DNA of 64,000 nt from Desulfosporosinus sp. FKB (GCF_002196705.1 NZ_NADJ01000034.1:62001-126000); one strand, 5' to 3'. Shown: positions 24,624 through 34,315, counted from the first letter of the stretch. The notes: generated by a model from the sequence alone, not told the origin. Made by a program: numbers and translations.

Positions 24624-26506
24624 TAAAGAATTTGGATCTCTTTTTCCCTTAGCCAAAAATCGACTTGAATCAAAAAGGCGAAAAGTTGTGGAATGTCCAT
24701 TAACTGACCAAACCACGGGCGCCCTGAAGGCAGTGTATCTGAAAGTTTCATTAAGTCTTCAAGAGCAGGAAGATTAATAAGAGGCAGCAGAGGAGAAGAA
24801 GAGTCGGCGACAATTTCTTTTAGCCAACTGCGCACGGCCTGCAGATATGCGGGGTGATGTGTTTTTGGATACGGACTTTTGCGGCGCCAGAGGACATCTT
24901 CAGGAAGAACGCCGGTTAGAGCATGACGCAGAAGCCCTTTTTCCCGACCTTCCAAGGCCTTCATCTCCCAAGGAATATTCCAAGCATATTCAACGATGCG
25001 ATGATCACAGAAAGGCACCCTTACTTCTAGGCCTGTAGCCATGGTCATTCGATCTTTACGATCAAGGAGAGTGGGCATAAAACGAGTGAGAGTTAAATAG
25101 GAGATTTCTCGGATGCGAGCCTCGCGTTGACGTTCTTTGACAGTTCTGCTGTCTTGGTGAACCGGTGCGTTGCCCGGAAGTTTAGAAATCTCAGCTAAAG
25201 CTTCTTCATATCGTTCGCGAATATAGTCATAGGGTTGAAGAAATTCTATTAATTCGGGTGAAAGGACCTGCAATCGATTTTCAACATGAAGTGCCCAGGG
25301 AAAGGTTTCTGCAGCAAGGGAGTCAGGACGATGAAACCAGGGGTAGCCTCCGAACACTTCATCCGCGCATTCCCCTGAGAGCCCGACAGTTACATGCTTT
25401 TTGATTTCTTGGGAGAAGAGAAAGAGTGAAGAATCAACATCTGCCATGCCTGGAAAGTCACGTGCCGATGCGGCTATTTTAAGAGCTTCAACGAGGTCAG
25501 GAATCGAGAATGTACAATTTGTGTGTTGAGTGGAGAAGGCTTCCGACATTCGTTTTATCCATGGACCGTCGGCTCCGGGCTGAAAATCATTGGGCTTGAA
25601 ATATTTATCATTATCTGCGTAATCCACTGAAAAGGTAGGTAAGGGGCCTTTGCCTTGATATGCTATCGTATTAGCGGCAATGGCGGTAATAGCGCTGGAG
25701 TCCAGCCCGCCCGAAAGCAGAGTGCCGATCGGTACATCCGATACCAGTTGCCGCTGGACAGTATCGAGAAAGAGGTTTCGGATTTTCGTTGAGGTCTGGC
25801 TAAGATCATCAGTATGAATGTTATTTGGCAGAGCCCAATATTGATAAATTTTTAAACCGTTGTTGGAATAAATCATGCTATGTCCGGGTCTTAATTCAGA
25901 AATCCCTTCAAAGACACCGTTGCCTGGAGTACGGGCAGGACCGATAAGAAAAACTTCCGCTAACCCATTTTTCCCAATTAACGGGGAGATTTCCGGGTGT
26001 TTGAGTATGGCTTTAATTTCTGAAGCAAACAGCAAATAACCGTTTTGTTCACTGTAGAAGAGAGGTTTTACTCCCATTCTGTCCCTTGCCGCAAACAAAT
26101 GTTGAGATTTACTGTCCCAAATGCCAAAGGCAAAAATTCCATTGAGACGCTCAACACAGGAGGGACCCCATTCTAAGTAAGAGACAAGGACAACTTCTGT
26201 ATCCGAGTGGCCTTCAAAATGATAGCCGAGACTCTGAAGTTCTGAGCGAACATCTTGCGTATTGTAGAGCTCACCATTATAAATGAGGGTATAAGTATGT
26301 TCTCCGCGCTGGCGACTCATCGGCTGCAGTCCGCCTTCAGGATCAACAACAATCAGACGTCGATGTCCGAAGGCAGCTCGTGGTGAGAACCAGTACCCTT
26401 CTGCATCAGGTCCTCGGGGTGTTAGAGTCTGAGTCATACTTCCAAGAACTTCTTGCTGAGATGATAAATCACGTTTCCAATCAATCCAACCAATAATGCC
26501 ACACAT
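24623..26506 (-). CDS. asnB: Asparagine synthase (glutamine-hydrolysing)
   Basis: The 627-residue enzyme starts MCGIIGW, so cysteine 2 is the glutaminase nucleophile. The N-terminal class II glutaminase domain (about 2-210, RGPDAEG, YNGELYN, SDTEVVL) is joined to the synthetase domain (about 240-600) with the PP-loop LLSGGLDSSAITA and GLSGECADEVFGGYP. Full length and all catalytic residues are intact. AAGGAGG lies upstream of the ATG. A near-perfect Fur-type box lies about 25 bases before the start, unusual for this gene. Its stop overlaps the end of repeat copy J. Confidence 0.95.
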   Translation of the reverse strand: MCGIIGWIDWKRDLSSQQEVLGSMTQTLTPRGPDAEGYWFSPRAAFGHRRLIVVDPEGGLQPMSRQRGEHTYTLIYNGELYNTQDVRSELQSLGYHFEGHSDTEVVLVSYLEWGPSCVERLNGIFAFGIWDSKSQHLFAARDRMGVKPLFYSEQNGYLLFASEIKAILKHPEISPLIGKNGLAEVFLIGPARTPGNGVFEGISELRPGHSMIYSNNGLKIYQYWALPNNIHTDDLSQTSTKIRNLFLDTVQRQLVSDVPIGTLLSGGLDSSAITAIAANTIAYQGKGPLPTFSVDYADNDKYFKPNDFQPGADGPWIKRMSEAFSTQHTNCTFSIPDLVEALKIAASARDFPGMADVDSSLFLFSQEIKKHVTVGLSGECADEVFGGYPWFHRPDSLAAETFPWALHVENRLQVLSPELIEFLQPYDYIRERYEEALAEISKLPGNAPVHQDSRTVKERQREARIREISYLTLTRFMPTLLDRKDRMTMATGLEVRVPFCDHRIVEYAWNIPWEMKALEGREKGLLRHALTGVLPEDVLWRRKSPYPKTHHPAYLQAVRSWLKEIVADSSSPLLPLINLPALEDLMKLSDTLPSGRPWFGQLMDIPQLFAFLIQVDFWLREKEIQIL

Positions 26507-26531
26507 TATAATTTCTGCCTCCTTGTTTAAA

Positions 26532-26546
26532 GGATAATCATTATCA
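26532..26546. promoter_or_regulatory. Fur-box-like palindrome upstream of asnB
   Basis: GGATAATCATTATCA matches the 7-1-7 Fur consensus TGATAATNATTATCA at 14 of 15 positions. It lies about 25 bases upstream of the asnB start and 240 bases upstream of the divergent Cys-rich membrane gene. The core GATAATCATTATC is symmetric. Fur binding is an inference. Confidence 0.55.
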
Positions 26547-26786
26547 ATTAACCTCCTACACTTTATGTTCCAAACGCATAATAGTTTACGTATTTGTTGT
26601 ATACTTGGTGAAAAATTTTTTGAACCTTTATCGTCAAATCTCGAGTATGTAGTTCACTCATGATTTATTAATTCCCTAATGCCTCTACGCTTTGACGCTA
26701 TTTAAATATTAAGGGAGCCATGCTCTTTATGGAATAAACTGGAATATTCTATAGGTAAGCGGATCAATAGTTGGGAGGCTATGGTT

Positions 26787-27008
26787 ATGACTGAAAATGA
26801 AGCGAGTTGTTCATGCCACTGTAAAAAGGAATCGAATAACATGCCTATATTAATTGGGGGCATTATTGTCTATGAATTGGCTGTTGCAGTGATCCTATTG
26901 ACATTTATCTTTTGGGAACTTGAAAAACCATGTGGGTGCGATTCCCGCGAATCTTGCTGTCAAGATGAATCAAAAGGCGGTGTTGTCGAACTCTCAACGG
27001 AAGAATAG
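26787..27008 (+). CDS. Small cysteine-rich single-span membrane protein
   Basis: The 73-residue product starts at ATG 26787, 8 bases after GGGAGG; an ATG two codons earlier is too close to that site. A CSCHC cluster (about 8-12), one transmembrane helix (about 20-43) and a C-terminal CGCD...CC cluster (about 49-58) place cysteines on both sides of the membrane. It could bind metal, but no family is recognised. Repeat copy A follows within 30 bases. Confidence 0.65.
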   Translation: MTENEASCSCHCKKESNNMPILIGGIIVYELAVAVILLTFIFWELEKPCGCDSRESCCQDESKGGVVELSTEE

Positions 27009-27037
27009 CAAAACAAGAGTTGCGCAGATAATTTATC

Positions 27038-27217
27038 CAATCCTAAGGCTTCACTTCTACAAGTGGGAGTGGTTCCCATACCTTTCTTCGGTGGGGCTAG
27101 AGTCCATCCTTCAGTGCGATTGCATTTGTTATGGGCTAGGCGCTTGCGGCGAAAGTGTCCACAGGACACTTTCGTCATCGAAGTCTCGATATTCAGCTTT
27201 GCTGAACGAGTTCGCAC
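27038..27217 (+). repeat. Structured repeat, full length (copy A, subfamily 1)
   Basis: It follows TTTAT with CCAATCCTAAGG and contains the P1 hairpin, the P2 arm CTTCGGTGG, the P3 region, the perfect P4 hairpin CGAAAGTGTCC-ACA-GGACACTTTCG, the second P2 arm, the terminal hairpin (here TTCAGC-TTT-GCTGAA) and a slightly altered end GAGTTCGCAC. It fills much of the 433-base gap before dapL; the rest (27218-27441) is AT-rich promoter-like DNA. Confidence 0.88.
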
Positions 27218-27441
27218 CTTTGGGTTAAAAAGAAACTATTGAATCAAACAGGAGCTTCTATTAAACATTTTGCTGTCAATGATATGTTCTATGAATACAA
27301 TAAAAGGAGCGGGAACATACAAAGAACATATTATTAATCTGCTTGAGCATTGTATACTTAACTAATAGAGTTGCAAAATTTCCAATCAATAAATATAATT
27401 TGTAACAAGTACGAGGAATAAATAAAGGAGTTTGAATACAT

Positions 27442-28674
27442 ATGGCACTTGTCAATGAAAATTATTTGAAGTTACCTGGGAGTTATCTGTTTTCTGAAAT
27501 CGCCCGCAGAATTAATCAATTCAAAGCCACCAATCCGGAAGCGGATATTATTCGTTTAGGCATTGGTGATGTAACCCGTCCTTTGCCGCCTGCCGTTATT
27601 GAGGCAATGCACAAGGGCGTTGATGAGATGGGAAAGGCAGAAACTTTTCGGGGTTATGGACCAGAGCAAGGTTATGAGTTCTTGATTGAGAAAATTATAG
27701 AACATGACTTTACTCCTCGCGGAGTGGGACTTTCCGTTGATGAAGTTTTTATCAGCGATGGAGCCAAAAGCGATACAGCAAATTTCCAAGAACTTTTTGG
27801 AGTTAATAATATTATGGCTGTGACCGATCCCGTTTACCCTGTTTACGTGGACAGCAATGTCATGGCTGGGCGGACAGGAATGTATGACAGTGATAAGGGA
27901 CAGTATGGTAAAATTGTCTATCTTCCCTGTACGGAAGCAAACGGCATGAAACCTTCCCTTCCCAAGACAAGAGTAGATATGATATATCTTTGTTTCCCTA
28001 ATAACCCCACCGGAATGACTCTGTCTAAAGACGAACTGAAACAATGGGTGAACTACGCGCGCGAAAATCGTTCGATCCTTTTATTTGATGCTGCCTATGA
28101 AGGTTATATCCGAGAAGAAGGAGTTCCCCACAGTATTTTCGAGATCGAAGGCGCACGAGAAGTTGCCGTTGAGTTTCGCAGTTTTTCCAAGACGGCTGGT
28201 TTTACAGGTACTCGCTGTGCCTATACCATTGTCCCGAAGGACGTAAAAGTTTATGATTCCAAAGGTGAAGCGCACAGTCTTAATCAACTTTGGCTAAGGA
28301 GACAAACAACCAAGTTCAATGGTGTTTCCTATCCGGTCCAAATGGCTGCGGCTGCTGTTTTCTCGGAAGAAGGCCAGCGGCAGATTAAGGAGACGATTAA
28401 TTACTATATGGAAAATGCCCGGATTATTCGTGAAGGATTACAAGCTGCCGGCTATACTGTTTTCGGAGGCGTCAATGCTCCCTATATCTGGATGAAGACC
28501 CCCAATACTATGGGTTCGTGGGAGTTCTTCGATAAACTTATGACGAATGCCCATGTCATTGGAACGCCGGGAGCAGGCTTTGGAGCAAACGGTGAAGGAT
28601 ATTTTCGCTTAACTGCTTTCGGTACACGTGAAAATACTTTGCAAGCGATTGAAAGAATAAAGACGAGAATGTAG
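27442..28674 (+). CDS. dapL: LL-diaminopimelate aminotransferase
   Basis: The 410-residue enzyme starts at ATG 27442 with AAAGGAG upstream. [20 protein letters not shown] at the start, [12 protein letters not shown] (about 41-52), FPNNPTGM (about 184) and the PLP lysine in [15 protein letters not shown] (about 243) are characteristic of DapL. It makes LL-diaminopimelate directly from tetrahydrodipicolinate and glutamate, for lysine and cell-wall synthesis. A terminator separates it from the norspermidine genes. Confidence 0.96.
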   Translation: MALVNENYLKLPGSYLFSEIARRINQFKATNPEADIIRLGIGDVTRPLPPAVIEAMHKGVDEMGKAETFRGYGPEQGYEFLIEKIIEHDFTPRGVGLSVDEVFISDGAKSDTANFQELFGVNNIMAVTDPVYPVYVDSNVMAGRTGMYDSDKGQYGKIVYLPCTEANGMKPSLPKTRVDMIYLCFPNNPTGMTLSKDELKQWVNYARENRSILLFDAAYEGYIREEGVPHSIFEIEGAREVAVEFRSFSKTAGFTGTRCAYTIVPKDVKVYDSKGEAHSLNQLWLRRQTTKFNGVSYPVQMAAAAVFSEEGQRQIKETINYYMENARIIREGLQAAGYTVFGGVNAPYIWMKTPNTMGSWEFFDKLMTNAHVIGTPGAGFGANGEGYFRLTAFGTRENTLQAIERIKTRM

Positions 28675-28706
28675 GCGAAAAATTAATAGAAATAGTTGGG
28701 TGTATA

Positions 28707-28750
28707 AAAACAAGGGATAATTCAAAGAATTACCCTTGTTTTCTTTATTT
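28707..28750 (+). terminator. Terminator after dapL
   Basis: AAAACAAGGGATAATTC (28707-28723) pairs with GAATTACCCTTGTTTT from 28728, with one bulged A, and then TCTTTATTTTT. Confidence 0.88.
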
Positions 28751-28763
28751 TTCGAGATTGTTA

Positions 28764-28792
28764 TTGCTAAATTGACGCTGTTTAGGTATAAT
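28764..28792 (+). promoter_or_regulatory. Sigma-A-type promoter of the carboxynorspermidine genes
   Basis: TTGCTA (28764-28769), a 17-base spacer and TATAAT (28787-28792) stand 36 bases before the start codon, between the dapL terminator and the synthase gene. Confidence 0.65.
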
Positions 28793-28827
28793 TTGCATTG
28801 CTGTAAAAGTGATAGGAGGTTGTTGAC

Positions 28828-30027
28828 ATGGGGAAGGCTTTGATTATCGGTGCTGGCGGTGTTGCCAGTGTTGCAATTCATAAATGTTGTCAGAATCCGG
28901 ATGTTTTTGAGGAAATATGTATTGCCAGCAGAACTTTAGAGAAATGTGAAGCAATTAAAAGCAAGCTATCCGGAAGCCGAACAAAAATCCAAACGGCACA
29001 GCTTGATGCTGATTATACCGACGAGGTTATTGAACTAATCAAGAGCTTTAAGCCGGATATTGTCATGAACCTTGCACTTCCTTATCAGGATTTGACTATT
29101 ATGGATGCTTGTTTAGCAGCAGGTGTTGACTATATGGATACGGCAAATTATGAACCACCGGACATTGCAAAATTCGAATATAAATGGCAGTGGGCTTACC
29201 GAGAAAAGTTTGCTCAGGCTGGGTTAACAGCGTTGTTAGGAAGCGGTTTTGATCCCGGAGTTACCGGAGTCTTTTGTGCCTATGCCCAAAAGCATTATTT
29301 TGATGAAATCCATTCCATTGATATTGTTGATGCCAACGGTGGTGATCATGGTTATCCCTTTGCCACGAATTTTAACCCTGAAATAAATATTCGGGAAGTC
29401 ACAGCAAATGGAAGGTACTTCGAAAACGGCTCTTGGATAGAAACGCCTCCTCTTTCTATGAAGCAAGTTTATGATCTTCCCGAGATCGGTCCCAAAAACA
29501 TTTATCTTATGTACCATGAAGAATTAGAGTCCCTGGCAGTAAATATTAAGGGAGTAAAACGAATCAGATTCTGGATGACCTTTTCGGATAATTATCTTAA
29601 TCATTTACGAGTCCTCGAAAATGTTGGTATGACGTCCATTGAGCCTATTGAATTTGAAGGACGACAAATCATCCCCTTGCAATTCTTGAAAGCAGTTCTT
29701 CCCGACCCTGCATCTCTGGGGCCAAGAACGAAAGGGAAAACGAATATCGGTTGTATTATCCAAGGGCTTAAGGACGGAAAACCCAGAACCTATTACGTTT
29801 ACAATGTTTGTGACCATCAGGAATGTTATGCAGAGGTCGGTTCGCAAGCTATATCCTATACGACTGGTGTTCCGGCCATGATTGGCGCCATGTTAATGCT
29901 CAAAGGTGTTTGGAAAAAGCCCGGTGTCTTTAATGTTGAAGAATTCGATCCGGATCCTTTTATGGAAGCCCTTAATAAATCTGGTCTGCCCTGGCAGGAA
30001 TCGTTCATGCCAACACTCCTTGATTGA
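28828..30027 (+). CDS. Carboxynorspermidine synthase (saccharopine dehydrogenase family)
   Basis: The 399-residue NAD(P)-dependent enzyme starts at ATG 28828 after AGGAGG. The Rossmann motif is ALIIGAGGVASVAIHKC, followed by LALPYQDLTIMDACLAAGVDYMDTANYEPP and GSGFDPGVTGVFCAYAQKHYFDEI. It condenses a diamine with aspartate semialdehyde to give carboxy-(nor)spermidine. The decarboxylase starts 9 bases downstream, so the pair makes norspermidine or spermidine by the carboxy route rather than from decarboxylated SAM. Confidence 0.94.
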   Translation: MGKALIIGAGGVASVAIHKCCQNPDVFEEICIASRTLEKCEAIKSKLSGSRTKIQTAQLDADYTDEVIELIKSFKPDIVMNLALPYQDLTIMDACLAAGVDYMDTANYEPPDIAKFEYKWQWAYREKFAQAGLTALLGSGFDPGVTGVFCAYAQKHYFDEIHSIDIVDANGGDHGYPFATNFNPEINIREVTANGRYFENGSWIETPPLSMKQVYDLPEIGPKNIYLMYHEELESLAVNIKGVKRIRFWMTFSDNYLNHLRVLENVGMTSIEPIEFEGRQIIPLQFLKAVLPDPASLGPRTKGKTNIGCIIQGLKDGKPRTYYVYNVCDHQECYAEVGSQAISYTTGVPAMIGAMLMLKGVWKKPGVFNVEEFDPDPFMEALNKSGLPWQESFMPTLLD

Positions 30028-30036
30028 GGTATTGCC

Positions 30037-31176
30037 ATGGACTTTGATATTAATACCTTGCCATCTCCCTGTTACTTAGTGGATGAGCGGCTGATTTTAA
30101 AAAATTTGGAAATTCTGAATTCTGTGCAAGAACGTACGGGATGCCGTATTCTTCTTGCTTTAAAGGGCTTTTCTATGTTTTCTGTCTTTCCTCTTGTGGC
30201 TAAATATCTTAAAGGGGTCACAGCAAGTTCTTTGTACGAAGCGAAACTGGGGCGGGAAGAAATGGGCAAAGAAGTTCATATATATGCACCTGCCTACATT
30301 GAAGAGGAATTTGACGGTATCCTTGAGAACTGTGACCATATCGTTTTTAACTCGTTTTCTCAATGGAATCGATATAAAGGAAAAGTGCAGCAATATGGAA
30401 ACAAGAAGATTAGCTGCGGTCTTCGCATTAACCCGGAATATTCGGAGATTGAGACCCCTATTTATAATCCTTGTTATCAAAACTCCAGGCTGGGTGTGAC
30501 ACTGTCGAATTTTAGACCTGATGAACTGGAAGGAATTGAAGGCCTCCATTTTCATACAATGTGTGAGCAGAATTCTGACACCCTGGAACGAACACTTCCG
30601 GTGGTCGACAGGAAATTTGGGCAATATATTAAAACTATGAAATGGCTTAATCTTGGCGGAGGCCATCACATTACCAGACCTGATTACGATATCGAAAGGT
30701 TGATTCAAGCGATCAAGTGGCTTCAAGATAAATATTGCGTGGATATTTATCTTGAACCGGGGGAAGCGGTTGCCTTAAATACAGGATTTCTTATTGCCAG
30801 CGTTCTTGACATTGTTGAAAACGGCATGAAGATTGCTATTTTAGATACCTCTGCGGCCTGTCATATGCCGGATGTTCTTGAAATGCCCTACAGACCTAAT
30901 GTAATTGATGCCGGGAAGCCTGGTGAATATTCTTATACCTATAGGCTGGGAAGTCATACTTGTTTAGCGGGAGATGTCATTGGAGATTATTCCTTTAAAC
31001 AACCCTTAAAAATTGGTCAGAGACTTGTTTTCTGTGACATGGCCCATTATACTATGGTAAAGAACAATATGTTTAATGGCGTTAATCTTCCTGCCATTGC
31101 ACTTTTCAACGAAGAACAAGGAATTAAAGTCATCAGACAGTTTGGTTATGAAGATTTTAAACATCGTTTGTCCTGA
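30037..31176 (+). CDS. nspC: Carboxynorspermidine decarboxylase
   Basis: The 379-residue fold III PLP enzyme starts at ATG 30037. PCYLVDERLILKNL at the start, the PLP lysine in ILLALKGFSMFSVFP (about 43), GLHFHTMCEQNSDTLE, WLNLGGGHHITRPDYD and YLEPGEAV, plus the C-terminal DMAHYTMVKNNMFNGV, are NspC hallmarks. It removes the carboxyl of carboxy(nor)spermidine. Coupled to the synthase gene. Confidence 0.95.
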   Translation: MDFDINTLPSPCYLVDERLILKNLEILNSVQERTGCRILLALKGFSMFSVFPLVAKYLKGVTASSLYEAKLGREEMGKEVHIYAPAYIEEEFDGILENCDHIVFNSFSQWNRYKGKVQQYGNKKISCGLRINPEYSEIETPIYNPCYQNSRLGVTLSNFRPDELEGIEGLHFHTMCEQNSDTLERTLPVVDRKFGQYIKTMKWLNLGGGHHITRPDYDIERLIQAIKWLQDKYCVDIYLEPGEAVALNTGFLIASVLDIVENGMKIAILDTSAACHMPDVLEMPYRPNVIDAGKPGEYSYTYRLGSHTCLAGDVIGDYSFKQPLKIGQRLVFCDMAHYTMVKNNMFNGVNLPAIALFNEEQGIKVIRQFGYEDFKHRLS

Positions 31177-31223
31177 AATTTGTGCTATAATAAGTTCAAG
31201 ACGATCAACTTATGAGGTATTTT

Positions 31224-31475
31224 ATGTATGATTTAGCGGACTACCGCAGTTTGAAAAATCGAAAGCATGTTCAGGATTCTCCCGTGGGAATATTAGATGT
31301 GATTGAATCAGATTATCCGAGTCAATATTCACTGCTTCTTGATAATCAATCCCTTATGGCGACTCTGTTTTCCAAAGAGGAATGGATTGACATATTAACG
31401 AAGTCGCGAAATTCTTACAAAGATCATATTCAACGACCGAATTTATCAAGGAAAATTTTAGTTCATAAAATTTGA
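31224..31475 (+). CDS. Hypothetical protein
   Basis: The 83-residue product starts at ATG 31224, where GAGGT lies 5 bases ahead; the ATG at 31212 overlaps that site. It is charged and soluble with no recognised motif (MYDLADYRSLKN at the start). It lies 47 bases after nspC and just before a terminator, so it may be the last gene of that transcript. Confidence 0.6.
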   Translation: MYDLADYRSLKNRKHVQDSPVGILDVIESDYPSQYSLLLDNQSLMATLFSKEEWIDILTKSRNSYKDHIQRPNLSRKILVHKI

Positions 31476-31493
31476 TCTTACTTTTAAAAAAAA

Positions 31494-31532
31494 GGTTTAG
31501 TTTGTGTTCCGGCACAATCTAGACCCTTTTTT
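31494..31532 (+). terminator. Terminator
   Basis: GGTTTAGTTTGTG (31494-31506) and CACAATCTAGACC (31513-31525) pair with two weak positions, then CTTTTTT. Confidence 0.82.
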
Positions 31533-31608
31533 AGGTTGCGAGTCTAACTTTCCTCCTCAAACAATATCATAACATTAGGATGTTCTATGAAGGAGGTAGG
31601 ATTTTAAC

Positions 31609-32421
31609 TTGACTGCTGAATCATCTGAAAGTGTTTTATTTGAGCACCGTTTTTGGTTACAAGTTCTTGGTGACCATAGCCGATTCTTTTTAAAAGCTTT
31701 GGGACCTTCTGAAAAAGATGAGATTAGTCGTGCACTTTATTTTATTCACGAGTTTGACAGTCTTCTTGCTTTAGTCCGTAAGGGAACAGGTATGGGGGAA
31801 TTACATAACTTTCACAACCACATTTGGCAGAAGGTACAGCAATTAAAGGATTTTAAGTTACATTTAATCAGCCGCCAGCTGGAAGGTCAAATACGAATCA
31901 ATTTAGAACCCTCGCTGATAAGCCATATGGTTAATGAACTGGAAGAATACCAAACATTACTGAGTTATATAGTCAAGGGGGAAACTGTTCCCTTGCTTCA
32001 TCCGACCCATTACCATTTACTGTGGTTGTTAGATGCGATTGGACATGCCGATACAATTACCATTTCACTTGATGTTGTAGAAGCATCCCTCAGAAACGAA
32101 AGTCAACGCTTTACCAAAGATTTCGAAGACAGCTATCGCAAAGCTCATGAAATCAGAGGCTTAACAAGAGCAATGCGGGATTTTTCAGTTCTAACGACAT
32201 TTAATCATGAGGCAGCAAATCAAATTCAGCAATTTATTCATTTTCTGACTCAACTATTAGAACGTCTTCTCAATAAATCAATTTTAGGGATGTTAGACCC
32301 TCTAATGCCGGACCATATGCTGCGGGAAGAGTGCTACTATTTGACAAAGCTATCACTCGTTACAGATGCGAGCAGTCCCTCTTGTGACCCAGGGAGAGCT
32401 AGAATTATGGAAAAGCTTTAA
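31609..32421 (+). CDS. DUF2935 domain protein
   Basis: The 270-residue protein starts at TTG 31609, about 12 bases after AAGGAGGT. It is all-helical with two repeats of an ExxxH type pattern: LFEHRFWLQVLGDHSRFFLKAL (about 9-30) and, further on, LLHPTHYHLLWLLDAIGHADTI (about 127-148). This is typical of DUF2935, whose histidine/acid residues suggest a metal-binding four-helix fold. The function is unknown. The N-terminal repeat holds LFEHRFWLQ as in other members. Confidence 0.82.
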   Translation: MTAESSESVLFEHRFWLQVLGDHSRFFLKALGPSEKDEISRALYFIHEFDSLLALVRKGTGMGELHNFHNHIWQKVQQLKDFKLHLISRQLEGQIRINLEPSLISHMVNELEEYQTLLSYIVKGETVPLLHPTHYHLLWLLDAIGHADTITISLDVVEASLRNESQRFTKDFEDSYRKAHEIRGLTRAMRDFSVLTTFNHEAANQIQQFIHFLTQLLERLLNKSILGMLDPLMPDHMLREECYYLTKLSLVTDASSPSCDPGRARIMEKL

Positions 32422-32589
32422 CCAGATGATGAATATAGGATAATCCTGCTAAACATTGGTTATGTGTTTAGAGATAATCCCCTAATTAAGATTAAACCAG
32501 TCGTTTTCAAAATTAAACTGATTAATGAATAATTGTATTAATCCTGCACAACACTCTTAATATAAAAAAAGCTTGTTAGGAGTGTTGAC

Positions 32590-34062
32590 ATGGCAGGTTC
32601 TTGGATATCGTTATTACCTTTTTTGGTTGTTATTCCTGTTTCGATTATTACGAAACAAGTTCAACCCGGATTATTTGTCGGATTAATCTTGGGATGTTAC
32701 TTAAAGACTCCTGATGTCCTAGGGGGCATGAAGACATTGATTGGTTATATTGTCGCTAATATTATAAAAGAGAATAATATTCGCATTATTATTTTCCTCT
32801 ATGTATTTGCAGGATTGATCAGTTTAACGAAAATGACCGGCGGAATTAAAGGTTTTGTCAATCTCGTCGGAAATAAGGTTAAAACAAAAGGTTCCGCCAT
32901 GTTATTAACTTGGCTTTCAACCATTGGAACCTTTTCTGATCCGGATTTTAGGATTGTGACGATTGCTCCGATCATGAAAGCATTAAGGCAGCGCTTAAAG
33001 ATGACGAAACAAGAAATTGGTTTTGTCATCGAAGCAACGTCTAATCCTGTTGTTGCTCTCGTTCCCGTTGCTACAGCATTTGTCGGCTATATGGTTTCCT
33101 TGACAGGGACAGCTCTTAAACATGTGGGAAGTAAGGAAGCGCCTTATGTCATCTATATCAAGAGTATCCCCTTTAATTTCTTTTCTTTTGTTATTATAGC
33201 CTTCGGGATTTATTACAGTTTCTTTCATGATTTTGGGGCAGGGAAGCTGGAAAACGGAAAGAGTTCCGTAAGTAATCAAACAAGTGGCCAAACAAACAAT
33301 CAGGCGAATAGCCAAGACCCAAATGAGAAACAGGGCGAAGAAGACCTTCAACAGTGTTATCGGTCTTTCGAAAAAGAAACTCCCACGAAACCTTGGAATT
33401 TGATTCTGCCCCTCATCTGTGTCGTATTTGGTACGGTCTTTTTGAGTTGGTGGGATGGGCATACAAAATCCAGCAGTTTTATTGGTGCCTTTTTGAAAGT
33501 TGATGCTCTGGGTGTTATGCTTGAGGCGGTGTTTCTTACCTTGGTCCTTGCCATAATCTTTTATTTAGTTCAGCATTTCAGTGTTGCAAAACTCGTAACG
33601 CATTTTGTAAAAGGCGGCAACGAATTAATGTCCGTGATCATTATGTTGACTTTGATCTGGGCGCTGTCCGCTGTATCGGAAGATTTAGGATTCTCTAAAT
33701 ATATTGCAGCCCAAGTGGCCGGCCGAATTCCCCATAATTTTATCGCTCCCGCTATGTTCCTTCTTGGCGGTTTAATTTCGTATTTTATTGGCTCGTCATG
33801 GGGGACATGGGGATTACTCATGCCCTTAGGAATAACTCTTGCTCATCAATCGGGAGCCAATCTTTTAATTGTTATTGGTGCTGTTTTTTCCAGCGGAACT
33901 TTTGGGGCTTTTGCGTCGCCTCTCAGTGATAATACCGTGACTCTGTGTACAATTCTCGACCTTCCAGTAATGGAATATGCGCGTTTAAAACTGAAACCCG
34001 CCTTACTTGCGGCAGCGATTACAACCATAATGTTTGGGGCGGCAGCTTTTCTGTTCCACTAG
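32590..34062 (+). CDS. NhaC-family Na+/H+ antiporter
   Basis: The 490-residue membrane protein starts at ATG 32590 (TTAGGAG upstream). It has about 11-12 helices; a hydrophilic loop at about 210-270 rich in Q and N divides it in halves. TWLSTIGTFSDPDFRIVTIAPIMK and SSWGTWGLLMPLGITLAH with SPLSDNTVTLCTI are NhaC family motifs. It should exchange sodium or an organic substrate against protons. A close paralogue lies at 41161-42696. No partner gene is nearby. Confidence 0.9.
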   Translation: MAGSWISLLPFLVVIPVSIITKQVQPGLFVGLILGCYLKTPDVLGGMKTLIGYIVANIIKENNIRIIIFLYVFAGLISLTKMTGGIKGFVNLVGNKVKTKGSAMLLTWLSTIGTFSDPDFRIVTIAPIMKALRQRLKMTKQEIGFVIEATSNPVVALVPVATAFVGYMVSLTGTALKHVGSKEAPYVIYIKSIPFNFFSFVIIAFGIYYSFFHDFGAGKLENGKSSVSNQTSGQTNNQANSQDPNEKQGEEDLQQCYRSFEKETPTKPWNLILPLICVVFGTVFLSWWDGHTKSSSFIGAFLKVDALGVMLEAVFLTLVLAIIFYLVQHFSVAKLVTHFVKGGNELMSVIIMLTLIWALSAVSEDLGFSKYIAAQVAGRIPHNFIAPAMFLLGGLISYFIGSSWGTWGLLMPLGITLAHQSGANLLIVIGAVFSSGTFGAFASPLSDNTVTLCTILDLPVMEYARLKLKPALLAAAITTIMFGAAAFLFH

Positions 34063-34232
34063 AAAGCCTATTGATTTCTGAGATTCAATTTGGGCTGTAT
34101 TTTTGGAATTTTCGCAGGTGATTTTATTCTAAATTCGTTTACAAGATTATTCCTGCCAATAATAAATTAGTTTTCAAATAGCTCAGTTTTTCAGCGTTTT
34201 CCCCTTTTTAAGAGGATATTAATTGGGATGGT

Positions 34233-34262
34233 TTAACAATTTATCCTTTTCAGTGGTATAAT
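34233..34262 (+). promoter_or_regulatory. Sigma-A-type promoter of the aminotransferase gene
   Basis: TTAACA (34233-34238), an 18-base spacer and TATAAT (34257-34262) stand 54 bases before the start codon. Confidence 0.6.
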
Positions 34263-34315
34263 GAGACATTAGATAAAAGGGACAAATTACAATTGTTAAA
34301 GGAAGGTTGAAGGCA

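Noticed and set aside
26960-27217. 85-codon open frame on the complement of repeat copy A
   Set aside because: It lies within the repeat and is shared only because the repeats share sequence; no ribosome binding site.
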